The notes under the pieces: model-generated | Databases searched by the model: none | Told to the model about the DNA's origin: nothing | The model's input: the letters and a program-made list of their open reading frames with translations, nothing else | Shown: positions 29,601-44,600 of the stretch, one piece after another | How the letters are laid out: the number at the start of each line of letters is the position of its first letter | How positions within the stretch are numbered: position 1 is the first letter of the stretch | Position numbers and translations under genes: made by a program | Assembly (NCBI GenBank): GCA_030248225.1 | Contig: JASANE010019292.1 | Location: forward strand, 1-64,000 | DNA from: Trileptium ribeirensis | Lineage: Eukaryota > Nematoda > Enoplea > Enoplida > Thoracostomopsidae | DNA length: 64,000 nucleotides | Reading direction: 5' to 3'

Positions 29601-32600
29601 TCAGCAAACATCTGGAGTTGTCTTTAGATGATTGACCAATTTGAGCTCAGTTAATGTCACAGTTATCGCTCAATATATGGTATATATAACTTCGTGATAT
29701 GCCGTTATAAATAAACAGGTGACAGCAATGATTGCATCTGTTCATACGACGCTAATTTCCACTCGCAACCTGAGGTCCATTACTATTCATTTTGATCAAA
29801 GGCCAGAATAAGAAAATATCTTGTAAAAATGACATATAATGTACAAGACCCTATTTTTTGAGCGTCCGTCAATCCGCATCAATCTATTTTCAACGCTCAG
29901 TACTAGCCTGCTGTCTTGATACCTGAGTAAAGTAATATCATGAATCGATGATATTCGACTCTGCTGAAGAGTGTGAGTTCGTTAGTTTTTCAATTTTATC
30001 GACCGTAGCCCGTCGTTTTCAGTTTTCCCTCCTTCTGGCACATCACCTACGTGTACATACCACATACCATAAGTACACCCTATCCATGTTCTTGGACAAC
30101 AAAATTCAAACGCACTAGTTCCTGGGGGCAAAAGTTTCAGTTTAACTTTCGGAATATATTTCGAAAATTGAACAAAAACTTTCGACTCTACCAGGAACCT
30201 TTGGTGGTCTGAATTTGATGGATCAAAAAATCTCAGATTCGACTCCGAAAATCTAAAACCCATTTCTGTTCTTGGACAATAAAAGTCAAACGCGCTGGTT
30301 CATAACGACGAAAGTTTCAGTTAATCTTTCGAAATATATTTCGAAAATTGAACATAAACATTCGACTCGACTAGGCACCTTTGAGGATCTGAATTTGGTG
30401 GTTCCAAAACTTGGATGGTGTGTAAATTTGGTGGTCCAACAACCTGGAGGGAAGGGGAAGAATTAGGTTATCAAGAACACAAGTTGTTGGTAATATGGCG
30501 GTCCAAGAACCTAGTGATCTGAATTCGGTTGTTAAAAGACTTAGGTGCCCAAGAACATGGTGGGGCAGTCATGTTCGTGGTACACCATGTCATTCATAAA
30601 TCTACGGGGTAAAGCCGAAAACGTATCGCAATAGACTATATAGAAAATTTAAAAAGCGTTGTCACACTCTTCAGCAGAGTTGATCGTCTCTTGCTACTAC
30701 TGGCGAAAGCATCTTTATACTTTTTGGTTTACGCATTTCAGATGAACCCGGAAAGTGTAGCGCACCACGAATCGTTGACTACGACGCTACCAAAGTGGAC
30801 CTTGATTGGGATCCTCCAAAAGATGACGGTGGAGCTCCAATTACCGGATACATTGTGGAGAAGCGCGATCCTATAACCAAAGAATGGGTGCCGGTTAAGG
30901 AAGTCGAGAGTAAGCTATTGATTTGTGAATGTCATATTTTGGCACAGCGCTGGTTTGCACAGATTGCAGTGCATTTTGCTTTTGCGATTATTTTGGCATA
31001 TAGCATAATTTTATCAATAAATAACATATCTGTCGACGTTTTTTCATAATCTAGACCAAGTAAAATACGTGATAACTTTTGAGACACAAGTATCAAATCA
31101 TGTCGTTCACTTCTTGCCGCCGTAACCAGACTGCATTTCGAGTAGAGTTGAGTAAACTCGAGTCTGCACGATGAATCGAGTCTCAGTCGTTTGGTTTAGA
31201 GATGCGATTTCTAAAAACTAAGGTGAAATTGTTAGCGCTGGAGCTGCTCATAACGCTAGCGAATAAAAACGCGTACAATAAACTGAGTTTACAAACTATA
31301 TTTTATATTTTGGCTAAAGTTGCCCAAGACCAACAACATACGTTATAGGATTAAATTAATTGAAAAGCAACGGTACAATTATATGGTAATTTTTTATACA
31401 CAGAACCCCAAGCATTTGATTATTTAAAATATATTGCAGTCCAAGCGGTATAAATACACATTATACAAAGACATTCTTGTGGCATTTGAACAGTTTGTGT
31501 AATTCTGACTTTTCATAACGCCTAAATATATTTACTTTCCGTGATCCTAGACGTGGCATAACAATTAAATGTACAGTAACCGAGGGTATTAAGGCCATAC
31601 TTTGTTTATAATTGGAAAAACACATTGGAAAAACGTCAAATTTTCAATTGCTTCACTTTCTCTCTGCCGTGTGTTCCGTAAGCAACGCCAGGGCAAAGCC
31701 TACGCTACAAATTTAAATTCCGCTTAAAATAAAAAAGGCAGCTAACATACTACCCCAATGTAGTGTTCTGCGACCACATTATTTGTACAGTGGAAGAAAT
31801 TTATTCCGACAAGATTCACTGTACGTATACTTTTCAAAATAAAGCTTGTTTGCGATATTATTTGTTTTAATTTATATCCAACGTTTTAAATTTTGTTCAT
31901 AACTCAGCTAGGATTCATCTTTATTTAAGTTAATGATAACAAGCTTGAACTAACACTGTGTGTTTGTATCCTTTTTTGTATCTAACTAGATGCCTTTGTG
32001 ATTAGTTTTATACTTATCGGAATAGGCAGGCTTATCGGTTGTACTTTATTTTTTTCAATGACGAAATGTAATTGCACTTGTGGTTCTTAAAACTACTGCT
32101 AATTACTAAAGCACAAAAGCCTTGGATTTAACGAACCCCAAAATCGTCGCACAGCACTTGCTACAACAACATATACTACTATCATCGTAATAAATTTGGT
32201 CCATAGCAAATACGCCAAACAAAAGTTGTTGCGGTGAAGCAATGGATCGTATCAATGGTGATGCACGTAGATAAATACAGCTTTTAAAGAGATCCGCAGA
32301 GTTTCACTTTCGTCCCCTAACGAAAGGCAATGTGTATTGTCACGGTGAAGCAATGTGTCGTATCAATGGTGATGTATGTAGATAAATACAGCATTCAAAG
32401 AGATCCACAGAGTGTCACTTTGGCCCCACTAGCGAAAGGCAATGTGTATAATGTGTTTCCCTAAATGAACTAGTTTGTGGCAAGGCCTTATTAAACTTTA
32501 AACTAACGTTCCCTCAACCTTAACGCGTAGTTTGTTTGTTTAATTTCACTGCACTGCCGTGGTTTGCAGAATTGTTTTTGCATTTTGTTTTATTTTAGTT

Positions 32601-35600
32601 CTACTGCAACCCGGAAAAAGTAAGGCACTACTTTTTTGTGTGAATTATTGTTTTATTATACATTTACTTTGGCGACTGCTATATATTTATCATGCACACA
32701 GAGTTGAAAGTGTGGCGAGGCATTTTACTGGCTCGCAACTTGTCCGCTGGGTGGGCTATTCCGGTTTTGAATGTCTGTGCAACCCTGGTGCTATGGGGGA
32801 TTCGTTAACGGTAAGAGTTCGTCGTTTTTCTAAATTTTGTGTTGTCCTAATAACGATTTGTTTTCAGTGACATAAACAGTTTAATGAGAAAATCAGCTAT
32901 AAATTTTGACAAAACATTTTAATCTTTACAGTCTGTATTGTCTTAGTATAGACTAGCGGCGTTTGTATTGCTTTTGCAGCTGCTTAGTAACGCGCGTAGA
33001 AGGGCAGGGCGGTACAGAATTTCATGAACTGCTTATAACTATTCATGTACAACAAAAACAGAACTCGAATTTGAGGAGAAGGCATATTTTAGGTTTAGCT
33101 CTTTTGCGCTCACTTAAAACAATCTTTTGGCGGAGGGCTGTGTTTGGTTCAACCGGTTTCGCTCAAAAACAGGTCGACTCGAAAATGGTCATTAATAAGT
33201 TCAGCAACCTTTTTACTCAGCTATTAAGACCAAAATTTAGTCATTTGACTAATAAAGTTTTTTGCGCTTAATTGAGTTTAACAAGGTGAGCTCAGTTGAC
33301 TGTTTTTGTTAAAATATGCTCAGTTGGGGTCAGATTGTGTATAAAACCCAGCGTTGAAATAAATGTAGGCTAGTTATTATTGTTGAAGGTAGGCTAGAAT
33401 GTTGGCTCTGCTCGACAGCTTTGTTCGTGAGTCCGCTTTAGGTACGTACACCATGGTTGTTCGTTTTTTCGAAATCACGAACTGAATCGCTCGCGTTCAT
33501 ATTTATGCCATCAGTCATCGCATTTTAGTTAACGCGAACAAGAGCTCTGTGATGTACGAAAGTAATTTGCGTACACGTACTTTTCTTTATGTTGCACCGT
33601 TGTCCGAGTTCACAAAATGACAAGCTGAATCGGTCAGCTATGTTTTCGGTATAAATATGTATTGTTGTCAAAGGCCTAGCCAAGATTTTTGATTGTAGGG
33701 GCCGATTTTGTTCAGAAATCAAAATTTTTCGTATCATATGCCTCCATTGTTTGTGTGCATGAGGAGGATAGGAAGGTTAGCCTTGAGGAACGAGTTCTCC
33801 CTGAGGCTTTATTTGCCCAACCCTCCCCCTCCGAAGAACGAGCACCCTGTCATCATCCGCGCGCCGAAATCGCGCGAAATGTTTCAAGAAATTAACAGGT
33901 GGAAATCTTGGCAACAATCAATAAAAATTTTGAGGACCTTCATACCCTAACACCTAATTCCCTGAGGACCTTCGTGAAAGCTGAGCAGGTTGTCACCCAC
34001 CGCGCTCTGAACGCGCGCGGAAAATTTAGAAAAATCGACAAATCTGTGGAAAATTTGACAAAATTGATGAAAATTTTAAGAACCTTACCTCGGAAGACCT
34101 CCTTTCCCTGACGACTCCTGAGCAACTCCATGAACGACCCTTTTTACCCGATAATGTTTTTTGCAAATACTGAAATGCCTAATCATACTTGGTCAAAACG
34201 CAGTTTACTAAAGTTTGAATCTATCCAAAAACATTGTTCGTTGTATTTACCAGCTTTGAGTAGTAAATTCTACAAAATTAGGCATATAACGCGGCGCCAG
34301 CCGGATTGATTCCTGAACTAGTTGTAATAAACCATATACAGAACATAATTAAAAATCAGAGTTTAAGCGGGTTTGATGATAATCAATTACCTAGCTGAAA
34401 GATTTAAAATTAGTTTATCCTGAGCTTGCAGCTCTAAAACCTTCGCAGCAAACAAGTTCAATTTGATAGGTAGTAAGTCTGAACCGGAACGTTTCGTCGA
34501 TTACTCCAGCTAATGGTGATATTTTCTAGGCCATCATTATAATAAATAATAATGCTGCCTCTGTGGGAACAAATTCATACAGCAATTTACTCGAAGTGAT
34601 TGTAAATATTCAAAAAATACGAGGGACCAATGTGAGTGAGCCCACTCCCCCTTCCCGTTCTAACTTCTTCGCTGTACACAATACGCAATCTGTTTTATCA
34701 ATCGATGAAATCAGAAAATTTGTAGGATTGCGCGGGCATGGCCCCCTGCCCCCGCCCTTCTCTATGACTGCTACATTGATTGTGGTATACAGAAAAATCG
34801 TTTACCTATCAAAACAAATGAAATGCTGTATCGCAAAATAGTGATTGCATCACGTATTTTTGTTCGCACACATAAAGAAGATCGTGATTTGTGTGTATCC
34901 ATCGCTTTTACGATGGCGATCTGACTTGATAAAAGCACAACCCAAATGTACGTATCCAATGTGGACTCACGCATCGCAAGACAGTCCAAACCGAGCCTAA
35001 ATTCTCCATTCTCAAGACTACACAAAACTAAGATCTATATTGCTCAAGCTTACTAGTAACACAGAAAATTATCTTTAATTGTTGCAGATATGCTGGCCTA
35101 CAAAGTTGTTTGATTTTTCCTATATGTGGCTACAATAAAGGAATTCTTTCAAATTTAAGTTCGCCATTTTAGCCATTGGTATTCAGTTGTTAGTGTCACA
35201 AGCATGGGCACTAATTAGGCATGGACGGGGCATCTAGAACCTTGTATTTTAGGATGCGCTACAAACAGCTTGCTTTTTGGAATTTTCTAGTCCAACGGGT
35301 AACCAAATTAATCTTAGGTAGGCTTTGTCCCTAAATTTTTAAGATAAATCTGGCCCCTGTTTACAAGCAATCAGGAAAACTTTTTTAATACAATAGTTAA
35401 AATGAAAATCGGTTTTCTTTTACCTTTGTACATACAATATCGTACATTGTCGAAGAAGTTTACAGTTTTATTATTCTTGTATATTAAGACTGACATGGTA
35501 TAGAAATGGACTTATTTGTACTAAACGGATATAGTTACCGTACTCAGCGATAATAATACTTAATGTTGCTTTACCGTCAGTGTTATTGCAAAGATAATAG

Positions 35601-38600
35601 CGAAAGGAATCGTAGGGTTTTAAACTTAAACATTGGTTCTTAAAAAAGTTATATCTAGTGTGAGGAAATACAGAAATTGATGCCACAAAGAGTTTAAGAG
35701 ATCGAAAAGTTAACAGTTATATATAGTAATTTATATTTTTACGCGGAATGATATACACTGAAATTGAAGAAGGCTTAAAAAGTAGCGTAAAATGTACATT
35801 GAATTTGATTTTTCAACTTAGGTTTTCCCCGTAATCGTGGCCTGGAATAAATCGGAGTTCTGCTTGACGTGTCGGTTTTAAATGAAAATTTTTTTCTTAG
35901 TTGCACAGTACAAAAACGAAGTGATGAAACTACTCAATTTTGGGAAAATGTCAACGTTTTCACTGTAGTTCCATAACTCTTAAGATGGTTTGAACGTAAA
36001 CTTTTTGCTCAAATTTTGAGCTCAAACTTTGATCAAAATTGCGAAGCATTTTTTGTATTTTTGGCGAAGTTGAGCGTATGAAAAAAGTGTTTAAATTTTT
36101 CTAGCATATTGCTTTTGCCAACCAAAAACAAGGAATAGAAGTTGATTTCAAAATTTGAGCAAAAAGCTTCAACGTTTGAATGTACCCCTGGAATTTTTGA
36201 GGCACACTCTTGCAAATTAACTCCTTATTAATTAGCTTCTTGTTTAGGTAACAAAATATGTCAGCGCAATCAGGTCCGACCTGTTTATTTTATGAAGATA
36301 CTAAATTATACTCATCATATCACATGCGTAGCTAGATACTCCAAATTTTTTTGTTCGACAGCTCTTTGAGAATCATGCTGTGAAAACGCCAATTGGTTCT
36401 TTGCTGGAAATGAGTTTGGCAACTGTAAACTGTCTCTGCTTCAGGACCTCGTGCCACAGTTGAAGGACTCAAAGAAGGCCAAGAATATCAATTTCGTGTT
36501 AAAGCTGTCAATAAAGGCGGCGTCGGTGCTCCATCTGATCCATCCGAGCGACAATTATGCAAAGCTCGATTTGTCAAGCCGTTCATAAAGGCATTCGAAA
36601 ATTTGACGGTCAAGGTTGGCCAAACCGCACAGTTTTTAGTTCAAGTCGGCGGCGAACCACCACCGGATTGCTTTTGGTTCAAAGAAGATGCCGCGATTGA
36701 TGGTGGTGCTGGAATGCTGATCGAAAACAAAAAAGGTACCCTACTATTTTTCCACCTTGTTTTATTCTGCAAAAATACTTCAATTGATTGGTTTTAAAAT
36801 CTTAAAAAAGTTGCTTGGATCTTTCTAGTCTATCGTGAAACGGTCTATTGGGAATATATCATTGCTACAGGTAAAATCCACAAATATGGAAATTATTTGA
36901 ACCTATTTAGTTCTCTACATACGCTTACAGACGATAACTCCAAAATCTGGACAGATTGTAGTTTGCAGATGGACGTTATTCCACCCATCGTACTAAGGAC
37001 ATACTCAATTGCCTACATACGAAAAAACTTTAGAATACGTAAAATTTCAGATACACCATCCGCTAGCCGGCCTGGATTTATACTTTTAGTAATAAAATTT
37101 CGCCTTTAGGTTAATTTTAATGACCACACATAATCATAGGGAACAGTGGGATTATTCCCTTGAGGGTCCGAACTCCCTCGGGGCGCCACCAACCCCTGTG
37201 GTAGGTAGTCTTATCCCCAGAGACTCCGAACCCCCTCCACCACTGCGCCGAAAGAGCGCCGTGTAAGCAAAAACCGGGTGGTAAGTAGCAAAAATAAAAA
37301 TACAACTGCAAAAGTAGGCCTGCGACAGGGGTGGGGGGTCAACTATGCTGAGCTACACCCTGACGACCTTTCAACCCCCCTCCCCGCCGCACCGCTATCC
37401 CCCGTAGCGACGACCTCCCTATCGCTATCGCCGCTGTCTCTTGGGAGCCTGCCCAAGTATGGCTAATGACTACTGTTATGACGAAGGAACGATCATCTGA
37501 CAATAAAATCTGGTAAATTTAATTAATCAACATCGATATGTTGCATTTTACTCGCGTAGTGGATGTTATCTGCAAGAGCTGACCTATCGTTGGCAGTCAT
37601 TTGCCGGATACGCGATACAAACCTACCATACCTATGTTCATTTTAAGTAAATGCTTCACTGCAGTTGGGGCAAATTCCTACTGTTACATTTTTTCCTTTC
37701 AACAAAATATTTTAGACGTATTCAAATATGTTTTTCAACACGAAACAATGAATTTATAATTCATATTATTTGCAACTGATTTCTAATTGCTGCAGAGTTT
37801 CTAAAATGATTTTGGGTGCGTATTTTATTGTGTTTATCTTAGTTATAGTTAGTGTTACAACGTTGTCAAAAAATATTTTTAACACATTTACTTCAAGGTG
37901 TATCGACATGCTTGACAATTAGTCACGCCAAACGATCCGATCGCGGTACATACAAACTAGTGTTGAAAAATGAATTCCGAGGCAAGAAAGGCGAAGCTGA
38001 AGGCACGGCACAGCTGACAGTTTTAGGTAAGTCAGTGGATTTATTTGCTTATATAGCTATATAATTCGGAAGTACACGCGGGTTGTCATGACAACGTTAA
38101 GATATAAGAGAATTCCATTCAAATACTCGTTTGTTTAATCCGAAATGAATTTTGATAAAACTGTTTTCAAAGGTCGAAATTTTAGTTAACTCTATTTCAC
38201 ATTGCTAAATACGTAATTTTTGATGCAATATACGTGTAATCATGATACACTAACGTATCGAACACCCAAATTTTGTGCATTTTTATGTAATATGAAAAAA
38301 TTTATATATTAAATTAAAATTAGGTTCAATTTGATATTAATTTGTTTTGAATATATATTAATACTTGCATATGCATGAGTTTAATAATGCATGTGTATGT
38401 ATATGTATATATGTATAAGTCTAATACAGCAACTGACTATTGCATTGGACTCGGGCAGTATTTTGGATTGCTTACAGTTCTCCACAGGCACAGAATATAA
38501 ATACTTTGTCTGACAGTTCTGAGACGGATGACATTAAATTATTTCACGACTTTTGTTATTTTAGCGATCCACAATTTTAGCGATCCACAATTTTATCGAT

Positions 38601-41600
38601 ATCTTCGTCATATTTTTGAAGGAATCTCAATAAATAATTGTGAGAATTTTACGGAGACGCTGTGTACCAATAAACTAGATATGAACTAAGTCATAATATT
38701 TTATTGCAGTCACCGACAAAAACAAACATACAAGAACTATTTTTAGGATATGCCACTTTTGTAGTGTATATCTATATTATAATTTCTTTGTTCTAGGTCC
38801 TCCATCGAAGCCAGTCGGTCCATTGGAAGTTAGCAATGTATTTGAAAATTGTGCTGATCTAGCGTGGGACAAACCGCTAGACGATGGCGGTGAACCGATT
38901 GACCATTATGAAATTGAACGAATGGACGAAGCAAGCGGTCGGTGGGTGCCCTGCGGTCACTCGCCGGACACCAAGTGTAAAGTAGGGCATTGCAAACTAT
39001 ATATCTTTGTATCTTGTATATACTAAGATGTGTAACTTTTGGTACAAAACAGCTATATATTAAGTAAATCGAGAAAAATGATAACTCAATTACGCCACTT
39101 ATCTTATGGGTAAGCGAAAATAGAGTTATTCCTTGTATGAGTAGATTAAACCTTCGAGCTAAGAATATGACCCTTCGTTGGGGAGACGCGAACGATCTGT
39201 TCCCGAACCATAACACCCAGCATACAGTTTTTACTGGCGTACCATGACACGTGAAAGTAGTTGACCCATATACGAAGTAAACTGTGATATGACAAGCCAA
39301 TTTCCATGTCAATACCATACAATGGAAAACACTTATCAAGATTCCGTTTTCTGCTGTTGGTGTCGAAAGCCATTGAACAGTAACCTATATGCTCGAAATG
39401 AATTGTTACACGATAAATCAATTTACGTGGTGGTGGCAAACAATGAAGAAAACTTCTCACTAAGCCATTGTTTCCAATTTATACCACAGAACAATGGCTT
39501 ATTCTATTCTAACACAATATTTTTATGTAGCCCCATTAACTGAAGACTAATTGTCGTATGAATGATGACAGAGAACTATTTTGCCACGCTGTCAGTGCAA
39601 TGAAGAACTTATATTTAAAGTAGTTCAGCTTTGTTTCAGGTTGAAGGTTTGCAGAAAGGGAAAACATATCAATTTAGAGTCAAAGCTGTTAATAAGGAAG
39701 GTGCGTCGGAGCCGCTACAAACAACTAGAGCAACGCTTGCTAAAAATCCATATGGTAAGTTTCATTTAAATTTGCGATATGTGTGCAGCGTAGCATTATT
39801 CGGCCAATATTTGTGTTCAGCTCGAATTCGATTTTTAAATGAGGCAAAATTTTAACATAATTTCTTTAAAGTTTTTAATTATCTAATGGCAAAGCGAATA
39901 AAGCAGAAGTCAATCTAAAGCCGTGTTCACACGCTCAAGCGTTTTGCTCAGATTTTGAGCTCAAAATCTGATCCAATTTTCATCAAAGTTTGACGATAAT
40001 TTTTGAAGGAAAATTGCGATATTTGAAAATTTGAGACCAAAATTTGAGCTAAAACTTTTTCAGAATCGTCTCGTTCATGATTGGCTAGACGTATATTAAA
40101 CAGTGTCCAGACGTTCAAACTTGCTGAAAATGCACAAAATATGCAATGAAATTTTGATCAAAATTTGAGCTCAAATTGTGATCAAAATTTGAGCAAAAAG
40201 TTTGTGCGTGTGAACACGCCTTTAGGCTTTTGCTTACTCTCAGCCTTAACATGAAACTACATTATGTTGACTGTAACTAAATTGTAATTCGCCAATTTGG
40301 TTTATTTACTAAACGTGAGAGTTGTTAAAGCTCCAACTCCATGTAAGAGCATTGATTGCTCTTAACAGATAACCGTGCGCGTGAGTTTAGTAATAACCAT
40401 ACTACAAAAAGCTAAACGATGTCGAGCAGTCCGTCGTATAAATTCTACTTGATCAATAGTGCGTTTGAAGTTAGTTAATTGATATTTAGCATATAAATTC
40501 TTTCTCGAAATGTTTAGCAAATGTTGAGTTTTGCGATTACTTCAACTTTTTAACAGAATGAACAGCAAAAAAATGTGATAAAAGATTTCATAATCGTCAA
40601 TAGTTGTGCATTGGAATTTAGAAATTTGTACACGAACGTATAGCCCTAGGCCTGCAATAATAATGTGCTCGGTCGCTGTCCTTCACAGCTTTTGTAAATG
40701 AATTCATGTAATAAATTCAGACAGTTATTCTATGATATCATTAAAATATGGTATTAAATTTGATAACAATAGCTATTTAATGTTAAAAATTCTCACTAGC
40801 TAAAATTGATATAGATAGGACGCAATCATGCTTTCATGTTGGACCACAGAGTTTAATTGAAATGCTGAAATCCAATAATTATAAAAGTCAGGTGTAAACC
40901 CGTAACGTTCATTTTATTATAGATGAACCTGGTCCGCCAAGCGCTCCTGATATTGTTGACTGGGACAGCGATCATATGGATTTAACATGGGAACCACCAA
41001 TTAGCGATGGCGGTGCTCCGATTGAAGGATACGTTATTGAGAAAAAATCGAAGCATAGTCGCGAATGGACTAAGGTATGCGGGCAATTTAACAGTAACCA
41101 ATTTGATTATATTTCGCTTAGCAAGAAATTTTGCACTATGAATTATATGTGAAAGGGATCGATGATGTTGATGTGGATGTATGCCGTACGTTATTAAATA
41201 TTTTATTTGCAGCAATAAGAAACTTTTCGTCCCTTATTCGTTTTTCAAAATAAATATAATGATCAAAATGCTATATATTTCTAAATTTTTCTCAAATTTA
41301 GAAGTTTTACTTCTGGGTTTATTTCATAGCTGGTTTTAGGCTGTAACGTAAAACTGCAATACTTTACTGCAGCAACTATAATTCAGATAGCCACGCCTTG
41401 CCATTCCTTCTATTTGATGAGTTTATTTGGCTTCATATTTTGGTGTGCACATTTTTGAATCTCTGAAATTATCAGGGAGTATAGTTTAATTATCTACGTT
41501 TGTTGCTAAAATTCATTTCCAACTCAGAGCTGTTACCATCTGCAACGTGATGATAAATGAACCTAAAGTGCTAAGTTGATCAGAGCCCGCGTAATCTAGC

Positions 41601-44600
41601 ATTACATAATATAACTGTGTTATCGATCATATTTTCTTTTGTGATCATATGAGGCACCCAAAAGCCTTTTGTTTGAAATAATATAATTAAATTTGGGATT
41701 TTCAGTACACATATGGCCTAAATTTTCAAAGTGCTGCACGTTCGTTATGAAATGGCTAGAAATATTTTTTGTGTTAGTTTATAGGAACACAGACTTGTCT
41801 TCTGGTAGCTAGAAGAGAAGTCAGGACGAGGATTTAGAGTCATGGATGCGTAGAAAATTGGTCCGCAGATATAAAAAGTTTAAGATTTGTAGCGTTATTA
41901 AGGCGATTATAGGTGAACCTAGGAAAGTTTTTAGTAAACTTTAATAGGTATTAACAAAGACAGTGGGGTTCAGATAATCACTAATCGTTGCTGGTTAGGT
42001 GATCATATGTTTTGGGATCAGTAGGGCAGATCAAAAGCTTTGTGTAGCTGTAGCGAAAATGAAACAACTAGACACTTTTTGACAACGTGTCAAAGATTTA
42101 TTGAGGCGAAAAAGGCTAAATTAGGCAAAGATAAACTCACTACAGATAAAGTTAGAGGGAAGCGTTTCTAGTCTATGTATAGATTCATTTGCAGTACTCG
42201 TAGCCTAACAAGTGTAGAGGTTTCAGTGGTACTTGAATGACCGGCTTGGTGCAATGGGTTCTATTATAGTGTAACCACACTTTTCTAACCCATCTTAATA
42301 TATACCTATTTATCTAACCGCTGTGAACTCATTTATAGTGTAGAAATCACGTACGAAATAGTAGTTATATATCCAGGCCTGTTTTGTCTTTGGCTAAAAT
42401 GGGAAAACTTAAACTGCTTACATCTGAATAATTGGACTAAATAGCTCTAAATTTCCATAATAATCGTGATGTACTCTAGTGTACTTGTATTAACAGCATA
42501 TGTATTTATGAATTTTGTCGATGAGGATCTACAAAAACTTGTGAATTTTAACTACAGTCGTTCCACAAAAATGTAAATTGACTTATTTTCACTGAAAGGC
42601 GAACAGTGTTATCGCACTGGTAAAAATATCCTTCGAAATACATGTATTTGCCTCCAGGCACTCATAGATATCCGAACTACACTATATAAGGGAGTAACAT
42701 AAAAATATAATCGTTGTTTGCGTTGTCTAACTGTAAGTATTTGTTGTTCTTTATCTAGGACCATTAGTTTATTGTTTGCGACGTATAGCCTTAAAAAACT
42801 AAACTGATGTTGCTGAAAGAACGGTCCGAACTATCTCTGATATACGAGAGCTCCTGTAGAACGGATTACAATTCCAGTAATTGTAGTTACGTTTCATTGT
42901 ATGACAAATATTTGCTCACTAGTACTGTTGTAACTCCGATAAGATGTCTGCATAGATATGGCAGAACCCAGGTTGAAATCAGATTCATTTGATTTTTAAC
43001 GACTGGATTCTAACTTTACATAAATGAATTTTTCGTTGTTTTTAATTAGTTTGCACAGTCAACTTAGAATACGTATTCAGTTCCGAATGCTGAAATCAAT
43101 TTAGATTCACTAGCTAATCCTTGATTTAATTTCTGAATTTAAATTGACTCTCTATGTCAAACAAATCAGCTGGCTCCTTGCCTTCAAATTGTGTTCCTGG
43201 CATAAATTTTATAACTCCTTGAAAACTCAGTTTGACTAGTTGGCAGTTAACTATGTAGATCGCCTTCAGCATGAACTTGTACTCAGATTTCAGCACGGAC
43301 AGCGTATAAGGGAGAGAACTAACACAGCTCTTTGAAATATATACTGGATTGTGGGCATCTAACTATATTCCGACGTGGTATAACAATTTTAGGCGGGGGA
43401 AGTAAAAGAACCAACGTGCCATGGCACAGTTTTCGGCTTAAAGGAAGGCGAAGAATATCAATTTCGCATTCGAGCTGTTAACAAGGCTGGTCCTGGCGAA
43501 GCTGGGGATCCATCGCGAAAGCAAGTTGCCAAGCCACGTTACCGTAAGTGCAAATTTATTGTGGAACAAATTATTCAAAAATTACGACCGGTGATGTTCA
43601 ATACGGATTAATAGTTCATGGACGCAACAAGCCTAAGGTGACACATTAGCGGGTTGTCTACGCCAACGAGTTAAGTAAACTGAAGTGTAATGACGAAGAA
43701 TCGGACAACTTAAATAATTACTAAACTGAGTTTTATGCAAATAAAATTTGTGCAATTTTGGAACGGACGTCTTAGATTTCATCTCGAGGAGATACTATAC
43801 ATTCGCTTTCAAACAAAAGTGGGAAACATAAATGCTAACGATCTATTTATCTACGATATTTGTATATACTTAGATTTCGTTGGAAAAGTATATACAACCG
43901 TAGGCGTAATTCGTTAGGTCGTGCCCAAATATGTACATAGACGTATTTTCCTAATCGGCTATGCGTCGAAAAAAAGACAGAATTAATTTCTGCTCAACTC
44001 ATAATCATACTGCGATTAGTGAAAGGCGCGTATTTTATGAGAATAACATGAGGCAACCAAGTCGCTTATAACCATAGGTGTCAATGGGGGTAAGGGTCAC
44101 TCCCCAAGGTGCAAGAGTCCGACCCCTCCAAGCCATATTTACCCCCCTCCCTCAAGAAGGACCCGCTCAGAAGGCGCGTGGCGAAAAATGTTAGCCAAAA
44201 TTAGCAAAATTGGGATAAAAGCAGCAAAGATTTCTTAAAATTAGAAAATTATCGGTACGGAGAGGGGAGGTGTACCACCTACTCTCCTGACGACCTCCCT
44301 CCCACTCACTGTCTACCCCTTAAGCTGGCGGACCTTCGGCACCTATGCCGATAACATAGCATAATATGATTAAGCTAAGTCGCAAGTTTATTGTGGCACG
44401 GCATATCGTGTAATGTGAGATCTGACACACCGATGTGCAGCTTTGCTGCTCAATCTTAAGATGTCTCAGTAATTTGACCGGTGCAAAAATATTATTAGTT
44501 TTCTAATTTTACATTCCAGTGAAACCGACTATTGACCGAGAAGCAATGAAGCCGCAAATTGTGAAGGCAGGTCAGACGGTGGAATTGGATGTTCCTGTTA

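Larger units (their letters stand above)
30910..36444 (+). other. 5.5-kb intron splitting the fourth Fn3 domain
   Basis: Largest intron fully inside the window. It holds the tandem duplication at 32231-32450, a dispersed-family copy at 33690-34135 and the TA-flanked element at 35983-36182. Open frames at 32559-32870 and 32963-33271 have no recognised domain. The flanking exons join in frame (phase 1) to give one normal Fn3 domain, so I see no room for a missing exon. Confidence 0.85.

Noticed and set aside
32559..33271. Two consecutive open frames (103 and 102 codons) in the 5.5-kb intron
   Set aside because: No recognisable motif, no shared frame or splice signals, and composition like the surrounding intron.
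38830..39339. 169-codon minus-strand open frame
   Set aside because: Antisense to exon 22 and its intron, with no domain of its own.
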